Source of the DNA: Mytilus trossulus
Lineage: Eukaryota; Mollusca; Bivalvia; Mytilida; Mytilidae
Direction of reading: 5' to 3'
Assembly (NCBI RefSeq): GCF_036588685.1
Contig: NC_086383.1
Location: forward strand, 35,658,171 to 35,722,170
Length of the DNA: 64,000 nt
This document shows positions 24,898-36,800 of this stretch, piece after piece. Under the pieces are notes generated by a model. The model ran no database searches, had not been told where the DNA came from, and saw only the letters and a program-made list of their open reading frames with translations. A program made the translations under genes and the position numbers. How positions within the stretch are numbered: position 1 is the stretch's first letter; each line of letters opens with the position of its first letter.

Positions 24898-27800
24898 ATG
24901 GACCCAAATCCCAGAAACCAAGAATATGACAAAGATAAAAATATGTATGGAATGAAAAAAAATATGTACCTGCAAAAATATGGTGTTAAAAGTTTCCCTT
25001 ACAGAGGAAGGCGTAGATACACTCCGTCTATTTCCAAGTCTTTAGACAGATGGATTGTTATATCAAATGACGTTTTCGGTCTGACAATCAGACAGTTTGA
25101 ACAAATCTATAAAGATTGCTTAGACAGACGAAAGACTCACGAACAGTGGATATTGAACCTTAGATATCCTGACAAATGTTCAAATGAATATCTTGAATAC
25201 TTACAGGATTGTGTATACTATAATGAAGGTAAGGATGGTGTTATAAAGCAATTTAAAAAAAAAGTCTTAATAATCAAAAAGATACTTAGATAAAATCGAA
25301 CATTAAATCATAAAGATAAGCAGATAACGCCATGTACATAAACGAGAAACAACAAAGAGACGAACAAGAACACATAATACTACACAGCATTCTGTTTTAA
25401 TGTTATACTAGTTCTTCCAAGTATCTGCTCTTATTTGTAAACTTGAATTGCATTTTAAGAATAGATAAACAGTGGCACCACACAACTGTTGTCTAACTTT
25501 TATTCGAGTTAAAATTGTGTACATATTATACCTAGATTTGTTTTTGTTCGTAAAACTTATATTGGGATTATATGTATGCAATGAGCAACGTAAAATGGTT
25601 ATGATCAATAGAAAAGGCGTATATAAGACCTTTGATTTTTTTTGGTGTGGGGGGTGGGGGGTTCGGGTGGGGGTGGTTAACGCCACTTTTTAGCACTGCT
25701 TTTTGGTCTATCTTGTAGCGGCCAGTTTTAATTGGCGGAGGAAGCCAGAGTGCCCTGAGATATGTTAACTGACAATCTTATTCAATTAAGATTGAAGTCG
25801 AGTGCACTGGCACGAGTGTAGTTAAAAAGGTTGACTGGCTAATGATTACAGCAGTAACTACTAAGACCACCGAGGCCCCTGATAACACCTTGATAACTTG
25901 TGTCTGAGTAATTGTACCTGTTGAAAATGTGTGTACATAATTAAATTCACATAAATTACTTTTGATTAAGCTTAAGAATAATATATAACGTATTATTTTG
26001 CGTATCTGAGCAACTGAGCACTATTTATAATTTTCTCAATATCATTAATGCTCGAGACAACAAATGAACGATCAGGAGTATTCGACAACAATAAACCAAT
26101 GAAAAACAGTGGAAGACATGTAATTTAAAAAAAAACTAATCAATTTTGTAAAGACATTATAACAATGTTTAGGATAATGAATAAATTCATATTTTAAAGA
26201 TATATTGCCTTGGCCAGGAAATGCTCAGAGGGACAATTACTGTTACAAACGTCTAGTTTGTACAATTGGATCTGAAATAAATATTCGCACTAGACAACGG
26301 TTACTAATCGTAATAGATATAATACAAAATTAAATTGAAACTAAAACAACGCAAATATCAAGCGGAAGCTTGGCAGAAGGAATGGATTTACCTGGTAGTG
26401 ACGTAGATAAAATGTTATGTTTAGATAACGTAGACGTTATTCAAAATGTACGGAATATCAAGCACCAAATACAACATACTACACTGGTTATGGAGCCAGA
26501 TAAAGATTATCCAGGATTTACTCGACTTAGATTGATAGTAGAGAGTGAAGAAGATACTTATATCATACTATCTGAATGTTGTGAACGTACTTCAAACGGT
26601 GAATATGTTTCAGTGGAGCGATTTCTTCATAACATAAGGCAACTTATTCGAGCAAATCAGATATCATCACACGGTCCATGTTTTTCAGATACAGATCAAA
26701 ATTTTGATATGGCAATCTGTCTACAGAGTAAAAGTTTACCTTACATTGCGATTCAGTGGGTAACGCGTCTTCGACATCAATGGCCCCCTAATGTGGTTAT
26801 TGACAAAATAGTGAATAATGGATGTCTTTTAGTACCTATAGGACCAAGGACTACTTCAGAAAACAACTTATTATGGAGATTATCTTTCTCTGTGGCGGAA
26901 AAACAACTTGTTCATTCATTTAATTTTACTCAAATCTTATGTTACGGTCTACTCAAATTAACATTAAAGCGTATAATTAACACCAACGATGGCGTCAAAG
27001 ATTCATTGTGTTCCTACTTTTTGAAAACGGCTTTGTTCTGGGTCTCCGAGGAAGTTGAGTTTGAAATATTTAAATTACACAAATTGTTCTACTGCTTTTT
27101 TCTCTGTCTTGATAAATTAGTATTATGGATAAACAACTGTTTCTGTCCTAACTATTTTATTCCTAAACATAATATGTCTAGGGAAGGTTGACCAAAGTAA
27201 TAACAAGAAACTTCTAAGTGTTCTGAATAGTATAAAGATGGTGGAATGGATGGACTAATGAATAATGTATTTCCAGCTGAGAGTGTAAATCATAGTTTAT
27301 CAAGTACAAACAGAGAGAAATCGTTCATCATTTTAGATTTCTTTTTTTAAAAAGCATGTGAAGTTCCTATCCCATCAAGAAACATGCATAGCTGTTATAA
27401 GTCACTGCAATATGTCAAATCTTTGAAAATGTTTGCATCGCCTAAATTTATCACAGATACATTTGATTATTATTATGGATTGATCAGTCAATATACAGCA
27501 CAAATGCTACCGCCACCGAATACAAAATGTAAAGGTAACACCATACACAAACTTTATCATAGACATTTAAAGGACGGTATTAGGAAAGATGCTGTATCGG
27601 GTTGGTTGTTGTACGCGTCGTATTATTATGTGACAGGACAGTACAATGTAACACTCAAACTGACGGAGTATGTTCTGCCAAGATGTACACATGATATGGT
27701 GCAATTAAATCGTGATTTCTATAAGGAAGAAGACATAAATAGTTACAGACAAAATGTACATTCCAAATTAACATTTATTGATAGAATGAAATTAGCAACT

Positions 27801-28172
27801 GTTAACAATACTCGTTATATGAGGTATTCATCGTTAATACCAGAAGAATTAAAGCTTGAGGTGGAGGACGGTGACATTGACAAACCACCAGTTGTTATTT
27901 CGTTTTGTCTTAGATTTTTATGTCATCAACATCTTGGTGATATTTTTAACAGGAAAAAGGCATTAAATGATTTACTTTTAGCAGTAGAAGATGACTGTTT
28001 TGTTTCAAGTGATGAACTATCTGATTCAAAAACAATACTTGGAGTATGTTATGAAATATCAGGAGATATTACCAATGCATATCAGTATTTTGATGAGGCT
28101 TTAGAAGTAGATGAATTTGTATGTCGTTCAGCAAAAGCAAGAAAATCCAAATTGTTGTTTGCTTTGACTTAA
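24898..28172 (+). pseudogene. Right-arm cGAS-like/Mab-21 copy, inactivated
   Basis: The same two-exon layout as the left copy: exon A 24,891-25,228 (ATG at 24,898, donor GAAG/GTAAGG) and exon B 26,200-28,172 (acceptor TTTTAAAG), both phase 1. Exon A is open and about 87% identical in protein to its partner. Exon B has an in-frame TAA at 26,331-26,333, just before the ISSGSLAEG motif. Small deletions near 27,176-27,190 shift the frame, and further changes to about 27,380 break the middle before the frame recovers for the last 260 codons. The nucleotidyltransferase motif (GSDVD), third Asp (NFDMAIC), QWPP and the C-terminal TPR-like region are still legible. Decay is modest, so loss of function is probably recent relative to the duplication. 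Programmed readthrough or an alternative start at the Met near 26,370 is possible but would still meet the frameshifts. Confidence 0.85.
25229..26199 (+). other. Intron of the right pseudogene copy
   Basis: 971 bp with GTAAGG donor and TTTTAAAG acceptor. It includes a G-rich run at about 25,640-25,675 and a block at about 25,715-25,890 with higher GC that looks repeat-derived. No gene is seen. Confidence 0.6.
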
Positions 28173-28501
28173 CCTTTCAATATATATTGAATTAATGACA
28201 TCATAACAGCTTATATGTTTTATCAAAGTAGGTTAATTGTAATCAAGTTGATGGGTTTAACTATGTAGTACAAATAAGTATTTATTGATTTTCTTGATGA
28301 TATAAGTTGTTGTGAATTAAAATTTGGAATTCATGTTGCATATTCATATGATGTAATGTTAAAGCATTTTTAGAAAATCTGTGATAATTATATATTTTAA
28401 ACAAACAAAAGATAACGATAAGCATGTGTTATACTTTGACTTTTCAGGACTTGTAAACCATGTAAATGTTGAACGTTCTCATTTGCAACTTCCTATATTA
28501 A

Positions 28502-29104
28502 GGGCATACGATACAGTTACAAGGGAGGTATAATGACGTTGATAACGTAAATTTTTATTTCTCGACATCAAACTATGACTTATCGGGTACAGATTCAGTT
28601 TTCTACTGATTTTTATCATTCAAACTTATCTAATTTGAAAACGAATTCATGGACCCTCTGTTATATAATGCCATTTAGTTTGATTACATGTACGTTAGAA
28701 GATTACGTATGCCAATTTTCATAAAAACGTAAATAGTGTATTTGTTTTTAATTTGATAAATATGCAGCAAAAAATGACGTTTTTTTACCACATTAGTATG
28801 AAATATTTGAAAAACAAAATTGCACAAATTTATATTAAACAGAATTTACAAATAGTTTAACAAATACGTATACAGCTTGTGTTTTTTTTTTCTTTTTTTT
28901 TTTTTAAATTATGTATTTCTTTCGAAAAGAAACTATACGTCCACACATCCGAGTTTTGAGCAGATATATAAAATGTGGATAGTCATTTTAATCGAAAACT
29001 AAGAAATGAAGGTATATTTGTTATATTAGATATTTGATATAATCAGGCAAATAATAGCCTTTACGTAAAATGTCAATATGGGATCACAAATGCATCGTAT
29101 TCCC
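28502..29104. mobile_element. TTAA-flanked MITE-like element, 603 bp
   Basis: TTAA lies at 28,498-28,501 and at 29,105-29,108. The left end is GGGCATACGATAC; the right end in reverse complement is GGGAATACGATGC. The interior is AT-rich and non-coding. Ends and TTAA fit a piggyBac-type or similar non-autonomous element. Confidence 0.65.
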
Positions 29105-29411
29105 TTAAGTTTAATTCATTATCTTTAATAAGTGTGGAAGATTGATAATAGTTTATGCCAACTTGATTAGCAGAAAGGATTATTAACCTGTTTAATTGCA
29201 AAATACTATAATTGATTACTAAAATGCATATGTTGAATGAGTCACTTGACTTCGCCAAACAATACACGACTTTAATAATCATGTATAGTTATAATGATGT
29301 ATTATCAGGTCATAAACCTCGGTGTTCTAGAAGTATGAAGATTTGATAAAATGAGAATACAAGTTATATGCAGGTGATACGTCGAGTTCATTCTTAGATG
29401 TTAATATAAAA

Positions 29412-29545
29412 AGGGAAAATGTGGTATGAATGCAAATGAGACAACTCTCAACAAGAGAAACAACTGTCACAGGAATTACAAACTTAAGGTCACTGTCCGT
29501 CCCGAAACAACGCTCAATGCCTACACTGCATCGTTTTATGCTTTC
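29412..29545 (+). repeat. SINE-like dispersed repeat copy
   Basis: AATGTGGTATGAATGCAAATG followed by AGACAACTCTCAACAAGAGA and a tail near GCCTACACTGCATCG matches the common block. Confidence 0.6.
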
Positions 29546-29577
29546 AAATGTCAAATGATAAACAATTCAATAGTTAT

Positions 29578-29660
29578 CAAAGATACCAGGATTATAATTT
29601 GATACGTCAGTCTAGCGTTTTGTCTACATAAGACTCATCTGTGACGCTCAGATAGAAATA
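29578..29660 (+). repeat. Dispersed ACCAGGATTA repeat copy
   Basis: ATACCAGGATTATAATTTGA is followed by GTCTAGCGTTTTGTCTACAT, AAGACTCATC and TGACGCTCAG. This is the same family as 19,085 and 29,935. Confidence 0.65.
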
Positions 29661-29934
29661 GTTGGAAAGACAAAAACATGTAAACAGTAGAGTGTTGAAG
29701 TCTCTATAGTCCAAAAATTAGCCAAATACGATTCAGGTAGTCTATGACAAGGATAAGAAAAGAAAATCTTTAGTTTTTCGAATAATTCATACTTTAGCAA
29801 ACGATAAATTTATCAAAATTACCATATAATTGTTACTCATGTTAACACCGAAGTTCTGACTACTGGACTATAGATATCTTCGGGAAATAAACATCCACCA
29901 GCAGTGACATCGAGCCAGTGGTGTAAATAGTTAT

Positions 29935-30030
29935 CAAAGGTATTAGAGATATGCCAGGCTTGTTATTTGATACGTCAAACGTGCGTTTTGTCTACATAAG
30001 ACTCATCAGTGACACTCAGGTCAAATGGTT
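29935..30030 (+). repeat. Dispersed ACCAGGATTA repeat copy
   Basis: It contains TTGATACGTCAAACGTGCGT, TTTGTCTACATAAGACTCAT and AGTGACACTCAGG. It lies 350 bp from the previous copy in the same orientation. Confidence 0.65.
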
Positions 30031-30750
30031 ATGAAGCAAAAACAAGCACAAAGTTGAAGAACATTGAGAACCCAAAATGCTAAAAAGTGGCATAAACGAG
30101 AAAACGACCGGTCAGATATATTAACAGATAAACGAAAATTAAATATGATACACATTAACAAATTACAGGCTCATACATTATGTGGTATGGTCTGACTCGT
30201 CTGTCGGCGCCAACCCTTTCCTAACCTGTAACAGGGTTGTAACAGCACAACAAAAGAACGGACATACATCGAAATACATACAACACAAAAGACAGAGTGG
30301 ATTTAGACAGGTCTTTATACATCCAAATAATAGACTGACACAGTCCAAGGCCAATATTATTGTTTATACTAATATATCAACAACAACACTTCAAGCCACA
30401 CATATGGATTTAGTGAAAAGACATCATAAACAGTCAGCGAAATACATAACATTGCACAATGGCAGGTAGTGGCCCGATACAGGTATCAACAGAATTTAGA
30501 GCCCTGCATGTGCATATGTCTATGTCAAGAATGTTGAGATTGATCCCAGTTTACCAAAATAATATTGATTTTTTCACGGGAATTAATTGGGTGTTTTTTA
30601 TGAGATTTCTATTTGTCTTGTTTTCACCAATTTTTGAAAGATGATGAAAAGCGTTTTGTAACGTGTCCACCTGTTTAAAAAGATTTCAACCTTTCGGTCA
30701 TGAACGATATATACGCCGCCCGTACTAACATGACCGTTTTTCCATAATGA

Positions 30751-31090
30751 GAGCCGTGGTGTAGAGGTTAGTGCATCGGACTACCAACACAAATGTTCCT
30801 GGTTCGATTCCCGTTCGGGATGAAAATTTCAGGAACTCAATTTTCGGCTCTCCCTTGATACCATTTGCGAGTTTGGTCTTGCGGAAACGATGATAGTCCG
30901 TCGGAAGGGGACGATAAAAGGCTGACTCGTGTTAAGAGAGAGCCATATCTCTTGCACGTTAAAGACACTCTTGTAGATTTTGAAAAAGAGTAGGCTAATG
31001 CCGCTACAAGGCAGCACTCGCACCGCAAAGTGGAAAGGGATTAATATAAGTTGCACAAGTTGTTTCCCAATCCACTACATTATGTTTAAA
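30751..31090 (+). repeat. tRNA-derived SINE with visible A and B boxes
   Basis: The head GTGGTGTAGAGGTTAGTGCA contains an A-box-like TGGTGTAGAGG. GGTTCGATTCC about 40 bases later is a textbook B box. Both are RNA polymerase III internal promoter elements. A non-tRNA body follows (AAAAGGCTGACTCGTGTTAA; TCTTGCACGTTAAAGACAC), and the 3' end TTTCCCAATCCACTA is shared with 15,765-15,900. The head does not fold as a full tRNA gene, so I call a SINE rather than a tRNA. Confidence 0.8.
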
Positions 31091-32587
31091 CTAACATGAT
31101 AATCAGAATTATATCTTAAAATCGACGATTCACATTCTGATTTTTTTTTGTATGTGCAATCACTAGTAACCCGAATTTAACTTGATCGGACAAAAACGTG
31201 TTAACGCTGTTTAAATGAAATTAATTGTCATTTGATAAAGATTGACAAAAATTAAAAATCATTTTTAATTTATTTAAATGCATATCAAATCATTTTAATG
31301 CCAGTCAAATAGCTTCGCTTGCGGTCGTTCAATTTAATTCAAGTTGGCGGTAAGTTACGTCAAACAAATAGGCCACGCCCCCGTTAAACTATTTCAAACT
31401 GGTATCAATTCGTTTTAAACCGTGTTGCGACCCGAGATTTTAACAGGTAAATCACTCAAGCAAAACATCATCGATGTATCTTTAGTTTATTTGTTTCAAA
31501 CTTTATCGACTTATATATATAAATGCGTGTATTCTTATTAAAGTAATATACTTCACAATTTAAACAAATGAATGATCAATACACGTAATATATAAGGAAT
31601 TTAAATAAAAACAATAAAATATTGGTGCACGGTTTAAAATATTCAAAACTTGTGAATCTGTTAAAAATAAAATAGTTAGATGTTTAACATATTTTTAATT
31701 TGCCCGAATGCAGTAGATCTTTATCTCACATATTCGTTTCAAAACTTGCTGAGTGCTATGAAAACTTGTGAATGTAAGTAACGTATGGTCCATTGCAATG
31801 ACTTACAAACTTTAGGTATTCCTGTATATTTCCGTTTCTCTTTTTCTGTCTTACTATAGTGTACTCGTTAATTAAATATAGACACGGAAATTAAAGTATC
31901 TTACAAAAATTATTTATTTTTCACATAGTTTAAATCGATGTATCTTATAGTTTCGGTCAACAACAAATATTCCCTAGCTGTATATTGATATATGAAATAG
32001 CTTGTAATAAAAACATTGTTGTGTTAAATAATAAAATGAATGAACATAATGTTAACATTTGTTGAATTTAATAAACAGTTAAGTCTTGTACAACATCGCA
32101 AATAAAGGAACAGCTCAAAAAACTTTTAAAACTGTGTCAAATTGTAATATCGGTCACTGACGCGAAACGAGCGTTAATTGCGGACAAGCAGCACATTACG
32201 GTAATTGTGAATTGTGGTTCCGATTCTGTAAAGGGATTATTGTGCTGTCGTTCACCGTGACGTACAAAAAGTCTTGCTATAAATAAAAATATATTCGGTA
32301 TATATGAGATAAATTTTAGTCTGCGATAACGATGGGTTGGTTGATTTAAGTTTTACGACCTTGACTTGCTCTAAGTCGACATTCTCTTACTTCTAATGCA
32401 TTTTATTTACGTTTAGGGCATATTATATAATTCTACCTACCAAATTGAAATCAACATAAACATTATTAAAATAAACAAGAATGGAAAAGTAACAATTATG
32501 CACTGTTGCTCTGATATAATTTTTATTAACTATATTTTAGCGGTAATGTCCAAATTAAAAACTAATTGTCGTACAAAAAAATAATTT

Positions 32588-32847
32588 ATCGAGGTGCTTT
32601 CGTTGAAGTTCGCGTTACATATCAAAATGAATGTCATTGGTCGTTCGTTTGCAAACTTTCAATCCAGGTGTTCTCATCGAGGTCCGCGTTCATTTTTCAA
32701 TTCAATACACAATATTTCATCTAGGTGCTTTCGTTGAAGTTCGTGTTACATAGTAAAACGAATTTCATTGGTCGGAACATTTGCAAACTTTCAATCCAGG
32801 TGTTCTCATCGAGGTCCGCGTTCGTGTTTCAATTCAATACACAATAA
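32588..32847. repeat. Tandem duplication, unit about 130 bp
   Basis: Two adjacent copies share AGGTGCTTTCGTTGAAGTTC, TTTGCAAACTTTCAATCCAG and GTGTTCTCATCGAGGTCCGC, with a few differences. Confidence 0.8.
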
Positions 32848-33891
32848 GAAGTCCAATATGGTAAAAAAAAAGAATTTTAAACTGAAATTGAACAAAAAAG
32901 AAATAATAAAAAATATAGTCTATAATATGTAAATATTTATTTAAGAAAGCTAACAATAAGATGAAAGAAAAATATGTGATGCTTAAGAACATTGATCTGG
33001 GCCGTAACAGCCTTTTGTTGGAAATTTTAAAACAAAGTTGAAACAAAGGCTTGTCTTCATATCAAATTGTTTTCACGGCCAATTTCTTGCAAGAAGCAAA
33101 CTCCCATTACTTCAGTGTCGCCCCTGCATGTTTTTGCGTGATCCATGCATGTTTCTGATTTACTTGTCTTTTGTTCATTTACTGTTCTACTGTATGGCTA
33201 TAGTCTAAGTGTTAATTGTCATTTGAAATACTTTAAACTTATACGAAATATTCGTATTACTGATTATTATTTGACAACCAACGTTCCCGTGTTAACTTTA
33301 CATATATCGGTTACCATCGATTACACAACATCAGACACTAGTTGTCCTGAAGTGGTACACGGTAAATGGTATTGATTATTTCACACTTCTAATTTAAGGC
33401 CAAAGTTGTGTTTTTTTCTGTTTTGCTTTCTTTCGCAGGTAGATAACTAAAGATAAAAAAAAATCAAAACAAAAATTTGTGAAAATTGTTTTGGAACAAA
33501 ACTGATGCTGAGGGATATAAGATATTAATTCATATAAATATTTACATCACAGTTTAATTCAAATTTAACTGATATAAGTGTGTAGTTTGTTCGATAAAAT
33601 TCACGAACAAATACCGTGTAGAATTGAATTAAAATGCATGATTATTTATAATTAGTTTATGGTGGTGTATTAATATTGTGTGTGTGTGGTTTTTTTTTAC
33701 TTTTACGCAATCAGGGTTTTTTACAGCGCAAAACGAATAATAAAATAACATAAGAAACAACAACAAATAGAGAAAAAAAAAACAGGCATGGCCTTTTGAA
33801 ATGACTTATTGCAGTAGGTAATCGAATACAGGCACGATTCCGACAATGTCTAAGTCTGGCAATGTTATTTAACCAGGGATTCATTACCAAC

Positions 33892-36800
33892 ATGAAATAT
33901 CTACTGTTACTTGTTCTTTTAAGTATTGTTGCAACAGTTTTGGTTAATGCAGATTCAATAGAAAGTGTCGGTCGCGGTCGTGCTGGTGGATGTCCATTGC
34001 GATATACTAAGGTTTATTACCCGTACCCCGTCCTGACCAGTCCATTATTTAGCGATACTGGACTACTTCAGCAACAAATACAACAAGACAAATACGTCAA
34101 TTTTGTAGAGATATTGGCAATACTGTGTAAGTTATTTTAGTTATTATAATTAGTATCCTTGCAATGTATTATTTCTGAGAAATTATGTAAATTATAAATA
34201 ATAGAAATATATCATTATTTAAACATAAATATTACGCTGCGGGTTTTTTCTAAAAAAAAAATTCTAATTTTTTTTCGAGAATTTTTTTTTCGCGCACATT
34301 TTATTAAAAACTGATTATTTTTTATAATATAACAGGTTTGCCATATAACATAAATGCATCGTCGTTGTAAATTGTATTTTGCCGTAGCCGTTTTGGGTTG
34401 CTGTTTCATTGATGTTGACTTAATATTTATTTATGCACAATTGTCCTTGAATTCAGCAGATTAACATACATTTTAAAGTTAGGACACATTAATATCTTAA
34501 AATAACCTCGACGTATAAGCTGATACCCACTTGTCACTTGACTGGTGTCTTTCACGGAGAACAAACTGTTTATTCTTCCAGATCACATATGTTCGTGAAA
34601 TAAGGATTCATCATTACAGTAGTAAAGGATATGTACAGGGTTTTTTTATATGTAAACATAAACTTCAATTATATATTTTTAGTACACATTGTCCCTAATA
34701 ATTTTTTTTAACTATGTATTTGCATTCAGGTATCACAGATCAAATGTATTCCTTCATTGTGTGTTAATTTACATTTTTTGATTGAGTTAAGCCTTCCAAT
34801 TGATGTTTTAACATGTTTTCTATGTTGTGATGTTATACTATTGTTTTAGAAAAAGGGAGAAGGATTGGTACCATTAAAACGTTTAATCCCGCTACAAATG
34901 TGTGTACCTGTCAGTAATCTAATGTAGTTGTCGTTTGTTTATGTAATTTATACGTATTTCTCGTTTCTCGTTTTTTATATAGATTAGACAGTTGGTTTTC
35001 ATGTTTTAATGTTTTTATACTAGTATTTTTAAGGCCCTTTATAGCTTGTTGTTCGGTGTGAGCCACGGCTGCGTGTTGAAGGCCGTACATTGACCTATTA
35101 TGGTTTACTTTAATCAATTGTTATTTGGATGGAGAGTTGTCTCATTGGAACTCATACCACATATTCCTATATCAATTATATAATTTATATTGTATACAGA
35201 TATGTTATAATAAGATTTTCTTATCCCAGGCATAGATTATCAAAGCCGTATTAATAACAGCTTTTAGGAATTATGGGTTCGTAATGCTCTTTAACAGTGT
35301 ACCTGTTTGGCTTTATATTTATTTTGATCTGATCGTCACTGATGAGTCTTATGTGGACGCAGCGCGCGTCTGACGTATTACATTATATATGGTACCTGCA
35401 GAGATATGTTTATAAACTTTTGTAAGATTTTCTAAATCCTCTTGTTTTACCCATTAGAATGCCTTAAAAATATGCCCGTGGACCACCATTTTTTCTTTTA
35501 TAAATCTTGTACATGTATAATTATGAGCCATTTGTAAAAGTGTTATAAAATTCCATTTATTGTTTAATGGTTTTTAAAAACTTTAACTTATCAATGATAT
35601 AGCAATGAAAAATTAAGAGAGAATGTTTACCCGCCAAAATTCCAATGGCTAATGTCTAAAAAAAACAAGCACATTGACCCCTATGGTGTTTTTTTTGTTG
35701 CTTTTTTGATTCCTCAATTAATCCCCTGTCAATATATACTAGTGTTATGGAAAGCTATTTATTTTGAATCTGAGCAGCGAACTCCCTTATTGAAATCTTA
35801 CTCACACGATGTATTCTAAACAGTTTGTCTCATTTCAGCAACTATAATGTTGTATAGATTCGTTACGTTACATGTACGTAGATTCTGGACTTGAGATATG
35901 ATATTGTGACCTTATTGTTGTTGACCATAATTATATTGCATTATTTCTGTTTTTATGATAATAAATTTTCAAACAAATATTATATAATCATGACTTACTG
36001 ATTTATAGTAAGATTTCATCAATAATATATAAAAAAAAAACAGTCAGTTGAACCAAAATGATCAAATATTTGTCGTCGATGTTTAACGAACATACAGTAT
36101 GAAGATATGGTTAAAACAACCACAAATTAGGTCTCGTAGTAAGAATAAATACACGAGTATAAACAATTTACAAGTAGCGAAATTTTAAAAGCTTTTTACA
36201 CTTTCAAAACTTTTTCATTTTTAACACTTTTCAATAAAGTGAAATGGTCTAAAAATTCATTCATTGTTAAATGTAGGTTGAAATTCTGAAATATTTTTCT
36301 TTCTCAAATGAATAAGATAAGACAGAAAAATTTCCAGTCCTATTTAAAAAATGTAAAAACTTATGTTTTATGTTACCTGTTGTTTGAATTAATGCCATTT
36401 GATTATTTTTTTATGCACGTTTAATAATCAATGTTTCTTTTATTTATTATTTCAAGTTGTCTTGTTCCAGTCGTCAAGAGGTGAGTGTTTACAACATACA
36501 TTTTTACAGCTTTAGTTTTACAATAAAACGTCATCTATCCAGTTTCATATAACAAATCTTTTAATTCCGAAATGTACTTGAAATGCAATTTAACATCTTG
36601 TGACTCAAATCCTCGACAGGCTTTATTCATATTGAAATTACATTACAGTAGTATGTCAAAGAAGTATTCAAGATTGTGTGTTAAAATCTTGCCAGAGCCA
36701 TGTGTGTCAAGAGTTCACCTTTAATTCAAATCATATCAAATTTTATACTCGAATATAGAGTACTGGTACATTCCTATATTTGTTGCTCGCAAATAAGTGT

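Larger units (their letters stand above)
16832..28172. repeat. Right arm of the large inverted duplication
   Basis: This is the mirror of 3,642-14,777. The inner edge is the GGAAAGGAAGC.AAAACG(C)CG motif shared with about 14,745-14,777. The outer edge coincides with the end of the Mab-21-type exon, and I see no similarity past the stop codons. Insertions specific to this arm are about 18.54-20.37 kb and 20,622-23,160. Confidence 0.85.
28173..33891. other. Gene-free stretch with dispersed repeats
   Basis: Apart from the repeats listed separately, this is AT-rich DNA without recognisable coding sequence. Frames at about 30,182-30,644 are short, lack splice context and match nothing I recognise. 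Confidence 0.5.
34127..36456 (+). other. First intron of the ShKT-type gene
   Basis: 2.33 kb, AT-rich. It contains an inverted SINE-like copy (34,905-35,165) and an inverted ACCAGGATTA-family fragment (about 35,325-35,400). No other coding signal is seen. Confidence 0.6.

Noticed and set aside
3642-28172. Inverted duplication as an assembly artefact
   Set aside because: The arms differ at many bases, carry different insertions, and one copy is inactivated. A collapsed or mirrored artefact would be near-identical.
30751-30830. tRNA gene
   Set aside because: The A and B boxes are present, but the acceptor stem does not close and a non-tRNA SINE body follows.
36471-36480. Ten-base exon 2 of the ShKT-type gene starting after TTGTTCCAG
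   Set aside because: It would put exon 3 in a frame with an immediate stop. The acceptor at 36,456 keeps phase 1 and an open frame.
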